64,000 nucleotides of DNA from Methyloradius palustris (GTDB lineage: Bacteria; Pseudomonadota; Gammaproteobacteria; Burkholderiales; Methylophilaceae). Each line of letters opens with the position of its first letter. Within the stretch, counting starts at the first letter, position 1. The notes below the pieces were generated by a model. It was not told the origin of the DNA and made no database searches. It saw nothing but the letters and a program-made list of their open reading frames with translations. Position numbers and translations under genes: made by a program. Where the stretch lies: positions 2,294,001 to 2,358,000 of the forward strand of contig NZ_AP024110.1 of the NCBI RefSeq assembly GCF_019703875.1, written 5' to 3'. Positions 55,840 through 63,111 of this stretch are shown here, piece by piece.

Positions 55840-57213
55840 CTAGTGTTTCTCCCTATCTTTTGAATCTTCGGATTTTTCCAGCAATTGTTCGACGACCCGT
55901 TCCATTTGCATGAATCTGGAACCTTTCACCAACAAGACTGTTTGTGGATTCAGCAGCGATTTAACGCTCGCAGACAGTGATTCAGCACTGTCAAAATGAT
56001 GCGCATTTTCACCAAAAGCAGCAGCAGTCTCGCGACTCAGATCACCCAACACATACAGTGCAGGGATTTTGGAAGCTTTAGCATAACGACCGATCTCAGC
56101 GTGCAAACTTGCGGCTTCATCGCCAAGCTCACCCATATCGCCCAATACCAGTATCTGGTTTTCACTACGCGCAGCTAGCACATCAATTGCAGCCTTCATG
56201 GATGATGGGTTGGCGTTGTATGTATCATCAATGACTAGCGCGCCGTTGATGCCGCGCTTCTGCTGCAAACGGCCTTTAGCACCTTTGAATTGCGCCAAGC
56301 CTTCTGCGATCTTTTCGAGGCTGATGCCCATCGCCAGAGCAGCTGCTGCAGCGGCCAACGCATTGCGCACATTGTGCTCACCGGCAGCTGGAAGTTGCAG
56401 ACTGATATCGCCTTTGGGAGTCTTGAGTTGAATGTCGCTGTAATCGCTAGTGAGTGAAAAACTGGCAGTCACATCAGCAGGCTGGGTCAACCCAAATGTG
56501 GTCACTGCATATTGACCAGCCAATTTTTTCCATAATGGCGCGAATGTGTCATCAGCATTGATGACAGCAATACCGTCTTCGGCCAAGCCTTCAAAAATTT
56601 CGCCCTTGGCCTGGGCAATCGCTTCTACCGAGCCCAGGTTGGCGATATGTGCTGTGCCTGCGTTATTTACTAAAGCCACAGTGGGGCGGCCGATTTTGGT
56701 CAGGTAACTGATTTCCCCTGTGTGATTCATGCCCATTTCAATCACCGCAAAACGGTGGGTGGGCTTAAGTTGAAACAGGGTCAATGGCAGACCGATGTCA
56801 TTATTGAAATTACCTTTGGTGGCCAGCACTTCATCGACACTGGATGCTGCGACCAGAATAGTCGCCAGCATCTCTTTTACTGTAGTCTTGCCGCTGCTAC
56901 CCGTGATTGCGGCGACGGGGATATCAAATTTATTACGCCAATGTGCGGCAAGCTCGCCTAACCCCAAGCGAGTATCTTTTACCAACACGCCTGCACCAAG
57001 CTTAAGATGAGCGTCAGATACCATCACGCCGGCAGCGCCTTGCTGCAAGGCCTTTTCGGCATAATCATGACCATCGAAATTTTCGCCGCGCAATGCCACA
57101 AACAGCTGGCCTTTTACCAGCGCACGGCTGTCTGTGCCTATGCTGTTAAATACAGCATCATGGCCGAGCAATTTGCCGCTGGTCGCAGTGATGACTTCAG
57201 ATAATGTCATCAT
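55840..57213 (-). CDS. murF: UDP-N-acetylmuramoyl-tripeptide-D-alanyl-D-alanine ligase
   Basis: A 457-residue Mur ligase adding D-Ala-D-Ala. ATP loop ITGSSGKTTVKEML, VIEMGMNHTGEISYL, ALVNNAGTAHIANLGS and VIDDTYNANPSSMKAAID identify MurF. The start overlaps the murE stop (ATGATG). Confidence 0.97.
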   Translation of the reverse strand: MMTLSEVITATSGKLLGHDAVFNSIGTDSRALVKGQLFVALRGENFDGHDYAEKALQQGAAGVMVSDAHLKLGAGVLVKDTRLGLGELAAHWRNKFDIPVAAITGSSGKTTVKEMLATILVAASSVDEVLATKGNFNNDIGLPLTLFQLKPTHRFAVIEMGMNHTGEISYLTKIGRPTVALVNNAGTAHIANLGSVEAIAQAKGEIFEGLAEDGIAVINADDTFAPLWKKLAGQYAVTTFGLTQPADVTASFSLTSDYSDIQLKTPKGDISLQLPAAGEHNVRNALAAAAAALAMGISLEKIAEGLAQFKGAKGRLQQKRGINGALVIDDTYNANPSSMKAAIDVLAARSENQILVLGDMGELGDEAASLHAEIGRYAKASKIPALYVLGDLSRETAAAFGENAHHFDSAESLSASVKSLLNPQTVLLVKGSRFMQMERVVEQLLEKSEDSKDREKH

Positions 57214-58667
57214 GTATTTGCGCCCTCCCTGCTTTCATACTGGGCGAGTGCAAGCCTGACTACAGCTTCATCACTGAATGGATATTTGATGCCAGCGATT
57301 TCCTGGTAATCCTCATGGCCTTTACCAGCGACCAGCACCACATCACCTGTATGTGCCTGGGCAATGGCATTATGGATAGCGATTTCTCTATGCGTTTCCA
57401 CCTGATAAGCGCTGCTAATGCCCGCAACAATCGCTTTGATAATGTCTGCAGGGTCTTCATCGCGTGGATTGTCAGTTGTGACAATCACTTCATTCGCCAA
57501 TCGGGAAGCCACTTCGCCCATCAACGGGCGCTTGCCTTGATCACGATTACCGCCGCAACCAAACACGCAGATGAGCTTGGCTGTGGTTTGTCCACGCAAG
57601 GCTGACAGTGCTTTCTCAAGCGCATCTGGCGTATGTGCGTAATCAATAACCACTAGCGGCTTATGTCCGCCGCCATAGCGTTGCATGCGGCCCGCAACAG
57701 GCTGTATATGCTTGATCGCATTCACCGCGTCGTTCAATTTGACGTCGCTGGCTAACAAGCTGGCTAATACCGCAAGCACGTTGTAGGCGTTAAAACGGCC
57801 AACCACAGCAGCTTGAATCTCGGCATTGCCCCATGGCGTTTCAACTGTCATGAATAAACCTTGGGAGTCAAAGTGCAGGCGGCTACCGCGCACATCACCT
57901 TCCACCAAGCCATAGGTGAGCACCTTTTTGCCTGCCGTACGTAAACTCACGGAGATGGCTTCGCCGAATGGATCATCCAAATTCAGCACGGCACATTCCA
58001 GACCATCCCAATCAAACAATTTGCGCTTGGCATCCGCATAGGCGGCCATGTCACCGTGGTAATCCAGATGATCACGCGAAAGATTGGTTAACACCGCGAG
58101 GTTGAAATGCACACCGTTCAAACGACCTTGATCGAGGCCGTGGGAAGAGACTTCCATGGCAACAGCATTTGCCGCTTCATCCAGATAATCCGCCAGCATT
58201 CCATGCAGCACTATTGGGTCTGGCGTGGTGTTAATGGCGGCAGACAATGCGCCGGGGAAGCCATTACCGAGCGTGCCTACAACAGCCGTTTTACGACCAA
58301 GCGCATTCAGCGCTTGTGCCAGCCAATGCGTGCATGATGTTTTACCGTTAGTACCAGTAACACCTATCATCCACAGCTTTTGCGATGGTTGGCCATAGAA
58401 CTCATCGGCGATATTGCCAGCGAGCTTTCTTAAGCCTGGCACTGGAATATTCAGCACTTGCCAATCAGCATCCCATGCAAACCCCTCCGCCTCCCAAGCC
58501 ACTGCTGATGCGCCTTGTGCAATAGCTTGCGGGATATATGCGCGCCCATCATTGCTTTCACCCGGATAGGCAACAAACAGATCGCCTTTGCCTACCTTGC
58601 GACTATCGGAAGTCAGGCCACTGATTCTTACGCCATTCTCGCGCAGCATAGAGAGAGGAGTCGTCAT
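57210..58667 (-). CDS. murE: UDP-N-acetylmuramoyl-L-alanyl-D-glutamate-2,6-diaminopimelate ligase
   Basis: A 485-residue Mur ligase adding the third residue, meso-diaminopimelate. GLTSDSRKVGKGDLFVAYPG, ATP loop GVTGTNGKTSCTHWLAQ, VAMEVSSHGLDQGRLNG and the DAP-specific DNPRDEDP (as TTDNPRDEDPADI) are present. ATG 58667 is preferred over the upstream TTG, with GAGGTGG before it; it overlaps the stop of the 33-codon ORF. Confidence 0.97.
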   Translation of the reverse strand: MTTPLSMLRENGVRISGLTSDSRKVGKGDLFVAYPGESNDGRAYIPQAIAQGASAVAWEAEGFAWDADWQVLNIPVPGLRKLAGNIADEFYGQPSQKLWMIGVTGTNGKTSCTHWLAQALNALGRKTAVVGTLGNGFPGALSAAINTTPDPIVLHGMLADYLDEAANAVAMEVSSHGLDQGRLNGVHFNLAVLTNLSRDHLDYHGDMAAYADAKRKLFDWDGLECAVLNLDDPFGEAISVSLRTAGKKVLTYGLVEGDVRGSRLHFDSQGLFMTVETPWGNAEIQAAVVGRFNAYNVLAVLASLLASDVKLNDAVNAIKHIQPVAGRMQRYGGGHKPLVVIDYAHTPDALEKALSALRGQTTAKLICVFGCGGNRDQGKRPLMGEVASRLANEVIVTTDNPRDEDPADIIKAIVAGISSAYQVETHREIAIHNAIAQAHTGDVVLVAGKGHEDYQEIAGIKYPFSDEAVVRLALAQYESREGANT

Positions 58668-58765
58668 ACCACCTCGCGCCAATTAAAGCTGCCATGAAAT
58701 TGAAACGCCTCTGCTGGCGCTCCCCAGTGGCATTCCCGCACCAGCGCTTCGCGATACCGTGTCAT
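58664..58765 (-). CDS. 33-codon ORF between ftsI and murE, coupled at both ends
   Basis: ATG 58765 lies within the ftsI stop (GTATGA) and the ORF's own stop lies within the murE start (GTATGA). The 33-residue product starts MTRYREALVRECHWGAP and ends FNWREVV; it has no membrane helix. A Shine-Dalgarno (AAGGAAG) precedes it. ftsI also ends in EVV, and GTGGTATGAC occurs at both boundaries, so the segment could be a small inserted or duplicated piece. I recognise no family. Coding status is inferred from the tight packing only. Confidence 0.45.
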   Translation of the reverse strand: MTRYREALVRECHWGAPAEAFQFHGSFNWREVV

Positions 58766-60492
58766 ACCACTTCCTTCACTTCTGGCGCATTTTCAGGCGG
58801 TATCACGATATTATTATTCGGTGCATCCTGCGGCACAGCCAGCATACGTAGCACGCCACTCATGACAGCATTGAATACTGGCGCAGCCACTGCACCGCCG
58901 TAGTATTGACCATCACTTGGTTCATCGATCATCACCGCGATGATGAATTTAGGGTCAGATGCTGGTGCCATGCCAATAAATGACGACACGTATTTATCAG
59001 CTTGATATCCGCCAACGCCCAGCTTGTGCGCTGTGCCTGTTTTACCCGCAACGCGATAGCCCACAATCTGCGCCCGCGGGGCTGTGCCGCCAGGCTGCAC
59101 AACCAGCTCCAGCATATCTTTAAGGTCATGGGCTGTTTGTGCGGTAAACACCTGCTGCCCGATTGGTAGCTCTTTTTGCTTGAGTAATGTCACTGGGCGC
59201 AACTCGCCATCATTGGCAAATACGGTATAAGCATGCGCAAGCTGTAGCAGGGAAAGACTAATGCCATGACCATAAGCCATGGTTGCCTGCTCAATTGGCC
59301 GCCATGTTTTATAGTCGCGCAATCTGCCTGAAGCTTCGCCAGGGAAACCAACATGAGTCGGGCTACCGAAGCCCAATTCGTTGAAGAATCCCCATAAATA
59401 TTGGGGTTTCATGGTCAGCGCTATCTTCGCAGCACCTACGTTGGAGGAAACCTGTATCACACGAGATACGGTGATCAAGCCTTGCGGGTGCGCATCATGC
59501 ACAGTGGCTGGGCCGATATTGATATAGCCAGGCGCGGTCTGAATCAGTGTATCTGGCTTGTAATTACCAGTTTCCAATGCAGCTGCTATGGTAAATGGCT
59601 TGAGGGTTGAGCCTGGCTCGAAAATATCCACGATGGCACGGTTGCGCGAGCGTCCATCTACATTCCTGTTAAGCGGATTATTCGGGTTATAAGTCGGCAC
59701 GCTGACCATGGCCAGGACTTCACCTGTTTTGGCATCAAGCACTACTGCCGTGCCAGCTTTTGCCTTATGAATATCGACGGCTTTTGCCAACTCACGATAA
59801 GCCAGATATTGAATTCGACGGTCTATAGACAGCGTCAGGTCATGACCATCCTGCGGCACTTTAACGGCCTCTAAATCCTCGATGATATGGCCTTGGCGAT
59901 CTTTGATCACACGGCGACTACCAGATTTGCCCGAGAGCCAATCCTGATACTTCAGCTCCATGCCTTCCTGGCCGTTTTCATCCACACCAGTAAAGCCAAC
60001 AATATGCGCTGCCACTTCGCCATCAGGATAATAGCGGCGATATTCACGCTGCATAAAAATGCCAGGCACGCCTACATGCATCACTTGTGCTGCCACTTCT
60101 GGCGGAATGCGGCGCTTGATGTAGATGAATTCGCGCTGAGTGTTGACCAACTTGCCAGCAAGGTCAGCTGGTTTCATTTCTAATAACTTTGCCAATCTAG
60201 CTACTTGCTCAGGACTGGCTTTCACATCGCTCGGGTTCGCCCAGATAGACTCCACAGGCGTGCTGATTGCCAAGGGTACGCCATAGCGGTCGGTAATCAT
60301 GCCGCGATGCGCTGATAAGGTCAGTGAGCGGCTGTAACGTGCATCCCCTTCTTTTTGCAAGAAGCCCTTATGCAAACTCTGCAAATACACACCGCGCCCA
60401 ATCAGCAGGCCAAAGCCCATCAAAACGACCACCAACAGCACGCGGCGGCGCATGACTGGCAGCCTGATCATCACCTGCTGATGCGCTTTCAT
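58762..60492 (-). CDS. ftsI: Septal peptidoglycan transpeptidase FtsI (PBP3)
   Basis: A 576-residue class B penicillin-binding protein. Short cytoplasmic start, helix VLLVVVLMGFGLLIGRGVYL (about 18-37), pedestal domain, then the transpeptidase with SxxK as EPGSTLKPF, SSN as VSSNVGAAK and KTG as AGKTGTAHK. It cross-links septal murein with FtsW. Its start overlaps the ftsL stop (ATGA). Confidence 0.97.
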   Translation of the reverse strand: MKAHQQVMIRLPVMRRRVLLVVVLMGFGLLIGRGVYLQSLHKGFLQKEGDARYSRSLTLSAHRGMITDRYGVPLAISTPVESIWANPSDVKASPEQVARLAKLLEMKPADLAGKLVNTQREFIYIKRRIPPEVAAQVMHVGVPGIFMQREYRRYYPDGEVAAHIVGFTGVDENGQEGMELKYQDWLSGKSGSRRVIKDRQGHIIEDLEAVKVPQDGHDLTLSIDRRIQYLAYRELAKAVDIHKAKAGTAVVLDAKTGEVLAMVSVPTYNPNNPLNRNVDGRSRNRAIVDIFEPGSTLKPFTIAAALETGNYKPDTLIQTAPGYINIGPATVHDAHPQGLITVSRVIQVSSNVGAAKIALTMKPQYLWGFFNELGFGSPTHVGFPGEASGRLRDYKTWRPIEQATMAYGHGISLSLLQLAHAYTVFANDGELRPVTLLKQKELPIGQQVFTAQTAHDLKDMLELVVQPGGTAPRAQIVGYRVAGKTGTAHKLGVGGYQADKYVSSFIGMAPASDPKFIIAVMIDEPSDGQYYGGAVAAPVFNAVMSGVLRMLAVPQDAPNNNIVIPPENAPEVKEVV

Positions 60493-60803
60493 GGTTTGAC
60501 CTCGCTATTATTAGCAGGCTTCGCAGTTATATTTTGAGGTGCATTTTGTACCAACACCTGTATGCGCTTGGCATCGGGCACTTGCATATGTAATTGCTGG
60601 GTAGCAATATCTTCAATGCGCGCATGCATCGCCCAGGTACTTTGCTCCAGCTGTAATTGCCCCCACTCAACGTCATATTGCTTGGCGGCATCTTCATGCT
60701 GCTGCAACTCAATATAGAGCTTGCGCGATTTATGCTGCGCGCTGATCGTGCCGAGTGCGGTCAAAATCAAAAGCGCAAACAGGATGAGATTCAGCCGCGT
60801 CAA
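60489..60803 (-). CDS. ftsL: Cell division protein FtsL
   Basis: A 104-residue bitopic protein: helix LNLILFALLILTALGTISA at the start, then a periplasmic coiled coil (RKLYIELQQHEDAAKQYDVEWGQLQLEQS). It forms the FtsQLB complex. The start is a TTG at 60803 with AGG about 10 nt upstream; no in-frame ATG or GTG is closer. Position between rsmH and ftsI supports the call. Confidence 0.92.
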   Translation of the reverse strand: MTRLNLILFALLILTALGTISAQHKSRKLYIELQQHEDAAKQYDVEWGQLQLEQSTWAMHARIEDIATQQLHMQVPDAKRIQVLVQNAPQNITAKPANNSEVKP

Positions 60804-60830
60804 TTGCTTTGCGCCTGAAAAATAGAGTAG

Positions 60831-61814
60831 TTAAGCGACATTGGTACGCTCCGCCACTCTCAATACGGCACTGCGCGATCTTGGATTACGCTTAACCTCC
60901 GCCGCACTTGGCTTAATTGTTCTACCAATGGCCATCATGCGTGGCTGCGGTAAATCTTTTGCGCGCACGGGGAAATTGCCTGGCAGATCATCTCTATCCT
61001 GCTCATCACGAATAAAGCGTTTAACGATGCGATCTTCAAGCGAATGAAAGCTGATGACGACCAGACGACCAGTAGGTGCCAGTAATTCCAAGCATTGCGG
61101 CAATACTAACGATAACTCTTCAAGCTCTTTATTGATGTAAATCCGTAAAGCTTGAAATGTACGCGTCGCCGGGTCTTGCCCAGGCTCGATTTTGGGGACC
61201 GCGCTTGCCACGATCTTGGCAAGCTGTCCTGTAGTGGTGATGAAATCCCCCCCAACGCGTGCCGCAACAAGCGCCCTTGCAATCTGTTTAGCAAACCGTT
61301 CTTCACCATAATCTTTGATTACCCCTATTAATTGTTGCTCGGAAGCCACCGCCAGAAACTCAGCCGCTGTTTGTCCACGACTTTGGTCCATGCGCATATC
61401 CAGCGGACCATCAAACCTGAAACTAAAACCACGCACACCTTCGTCTATCTGCGGCGATGAAATGCCGAGGTCGAGCAAAATGCCATCTACTTTATTGATA
61501 TTGATTTCCTGCAGAACTTCTTTGATCGCCGCGAAATGGCTATGTTGGATTTGAAAACGTGAGTCTTTAATATTGCCAGCAGAGGCAACAGCGGCCAAGT
61601 CGCGATCAAGGCCTATCAAACGACCTTGTGCGCCCAGTTGCTCGAGGATTTTGCGGCTATGTCCACCGCGACCGAAAGTACCATCGACATAAATACCATT
61701 GGGCTTGATGGCCAGCGCATCCACGGCTTCATCCAATAGCACTGTGATATGTGGCGAAACTGAAGCAGTTGGCAAAACAGAGGTGGTTGGCGAGTTGTGA
61801 GCAGAAACGCTCAC
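60831..61814 (-). CDS. rsmH: 16S rRNA (cytosine(1402)-N4)-methyltransferase
   Basis: A 327-residue S-adenosylmethionine-dependent enzyme (MraW). HITVLLDEAVDAL, the SAM motif YVDGTFGRGGHS, ILLDLGISSPQID and the C-terminal VVISFHSLEDRIVKRFIR are diagnostic. It starts with GTG overlapping the mraZ stop (GTGA). The first ~20 residues are a Ser/Thr/Pro-rich extension. Confidence 0.97.
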   Translation of the reverse strand: MSVSAHNSPTTSVLPTASVSPHITVLLDEAVDALAIKPNGIYVDGTFGRGGHSRKILEQLGAQGRLIGLDRDLAAVASAGNIKDSRFQIQHSHFAAIKEVLQEININKVDGILLDLGISSPQIDEGVRGFSFRFDGPLDMRMDQSRGQTAAEFLAVASEQQLIGVIKDYGEERFAKQIARALVAARVGGDFITTTGQLAKIVASAVPKIEPGQDPATRTFQALRIYINKELEELSLVLPQCLELLAPTGRLVVISFHSLEDRIVKRFIRDEQDRDDLPGNFPVRAKDLPQPRMMAIGRTIKPSAAEVKRNPRSRSAVLRVAERTNVA

Positions 61815-62257
61815 AGCGAGAAACCCTCTAGCTCGGTGGGCAGCGTTAAGCTGTCATTGGCAATCGCATTCTCAAGCTGCGCTTTCCAGGCATCCATACC
61901 CCAAAGTTCGAAATGGCTACCTTGTCCAACCAGCATGGTTTGCTTTTCTAAACCCGCAAAATCACGTAACACGTTAGATACCAGCATACGGCCCGCTGCA
62001 TCCATTTCAACATCTTCGGCAAAACCCACAAGCAAACGCTGCAAGGAACTGGACTGCTTATCAAAGCTCGAAAGCGACATCATTTTGGCCTGTATCGGCT
62101 CCCATGCAGGTTGCGGGTACAAAAGCAGGCAGCGATGCGGATGTGCGGTCAACACCAAATGCCCAGCGCATTGCGCCTGCAGGGCGTCACGATGCTTGGC
62201 AGGTATTGCCAACCTGCCTTTTGCATCAAGACTTAAAGATGTTGCACCACGAAACAT
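61811..62257 (-). CDS. mraZ: Transcriptional regulator MraZ
   Basis: A 148-residue protein with the two SpoVT/AbrB-like repeats of MraZ: SLSLDAKGRLAIPAKHRDAL near residue 7 and VEMDAAGRMLVSNVLRDFAGL near 83. MraZ binds TGGGN repeats upstream of its own gene and represses the dcw cluster. AAAGGG lies just before the ATG. It opens the cluster. Confidence 0.97.
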   Translation of the reverse strand: MFRGATSLSLDAKGRLAIPAKHRDALQAQCAGHLVLTAHPHRCLLLYPQPAWEPIQAKMMSLSSFDKQSSSLQRLLVGFAEDVEMDAAGRMLVSNVLRDFAGLEKQTMLVGQGSHFELWGMDAWKAQLENAIANDSLTLPTELEGFSL

Positions 62258-62302
62258 GAAAACCCTTTATTTTTGCGCTATTGAGTTTGGCGGGCGCAAA
62301 AC

Positions 62303-62349
62303 AATTGCTGATTAAAGACGGAGATGAGACCAAACTTTAATCAGCAATT
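62303..62349 (-). promoter_or_regulatory. 15-bp perfect hairpin in the mraZ leader
   Basis: AATTGCTGATTAAAG at 62303 and CTTTAATCAGCAATT at 62335 are exact inverted arms with a 17-nt loop. It lies between the MraZ boxes and the gene, inside the transcribed leader, and is followed on the minus strand by TTGTTTTG, a short T tract. It could be an attenuator or a stability element. Confidence 0.55.
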
Positions 62350-62350
62350 C

Positions 62351-62385
62351 CCCACAAAAACCCACTTTTCTCCACTTGCACTCAC
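62351..62385 (-). promoter_or_regulatory. Four 10-bp-spaced MraZ-type boxes
   Basis: Read on the minus strand, GTGAG, GTGGA, GTGGG and GTGGG recur exactly every 10 nt, with 5-nt spacers. This matches the TGGGN repeats with 5-nt spacers known as MraZ targets; the two outermost copies are degenerate. They overlap the predicted transcription start. Confidence 0.75.
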
Positions 62386-62412
62386 TATAGATAAAAAAAA
62401 TGGGCGATGCAA
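62384..62412 (-). promoter_or_regulatory. Sigma-70 promoter of the dcw cluster
   Basis: On the minus strand a -35 TTGCAT (62407-62412) and a -10 TATAGT (62384-62389) are separated by exactly 17 nt. Transcription should start near 62377, leaving a leader of about 120 nt before mraZ. Between this promoter and rnpB (62413-62741) I see no gene, only AT-rich DNA and the hairpin at 62683. Confidence 0.75.
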
Positions 62413-62682
62413 GCCCTTTTTTGTGATTTTTCCTTTATAGGACAATGACTTAGCTAATTTTTACAATAAATAATTTATCCTTATAAATTAGATAGATAGC
62501 CATTTAAGTGAAAGTGGTTTATTAGAACAGCGCTGGAACTGGTTGAATTGGGGTGGCGGGTTCTTGGACACATTGGAAGTTACTTAAAATACGCAGAAAA
62601 TTTAAGATTGCAGAATTTTAGATATAAAGCCCGCAACGGCCTCCCCTATTTACTAAGGCGCTGAGCCCGTAAAGGGCTTCAC

Positions 62683-62717
62683 CGCTCCACTAAGCACTAA
62701 AGTGCAAAGTGGTAGCG
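62683..62717 (-). terminator. Hairpin downstream of rnpB
   Basis: CGCTCCACT-AA-GCACT pairs with AGTGC-AA-AGTGG-T-AGCG, an interrupted stem that starts about 25 nt after the mature 3' end of the RNase P RNA. No clear T tract follows on the minus strand, so it may be a processing element or weak terminator. Confidence 0.4.
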
Positions 62718-62741
62718 CGAAAGTCGCAAGTAAAGAGTGAA

Positions 62742-63060
62742 GTGAAGCTGGCCGATAAGCCGGGTTCTGTCGTGGACAGTCATTCATCTAGGCGTATCGT
62801 TGCCAATACGCTCGAGCAACCTACCCGCTGGCAGCGCGAACCACGCCTTATTACTTACGTAAAATGCCAGCCTATTTGGTCTTGCTGCGGATGGAGGTTA
62901 CCGCGTTTCACCGTAACTAAATACGCTCGTCTCTGTGGCCCTATTCCTCGCCTTATACCTTGCGGCTTTCAACGTACGGCCGTTAGCCGTCATCCCGTTC
63001 TATGCAGCCCGGACTTTCCTCCCCCTGCTTACGCAAGCGGCGACTGTCTAGCCAGCTTCA
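62742..63060 (-). ncRNA. rnpB: RNase P RNA (bacterial type A)
   Basis: The minus strand carries the conserved cores GAGGAAAGTCCGGGC, CACAGAGACGAG, GGTAACCTCC, GCAAGACCAAATAGGC, AGATGAATGACTGTCC and ACAGAACCCGGCTTA in the right order. The ends pair as P1 (TGAAGCTGGC with GCCAGCTTCA, 10 bp). Length is about 319 nt. P12 is cut down to CGTA-TTTAGT-TACG (62912-62925), and no P13/P14 pair is obvious. It is the catalytic RNA for tRNA 5' maturation. Confidence 0.96.
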
Positions 63061-63065
63061 TCTAT

Positions 63066-63071
63066 ATTTTA
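63066..63071 (-). promoter_or_regulatory. Candidate -10 box of rnpB
   Basis: TAAAAT on the minus strand lies about 7 nt before the mature rnpB 5' end, the correct distance for a -10 element. No good -35 was identified. Confidence 0.4.
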
Positions 63072-63086
63072 GCACGCCGCACAAAC

Positions 63087-63105
63087 AGCCTTGCTATTAA
63101 AGGCT
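63087..63105 (-). terminator. Weak hairpin after pyrC
   Basis: AGCCTT and AAGGCT pair around a 7-nt loop, followed on the minus strand by GTTTGT. It lies 7 nt after the pyrC stop and just upstream of the rnpB promoter. A short stem, so a weak candidate. Confidence 0.4.
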
Positions 63106-63111
63106 TGGCGC

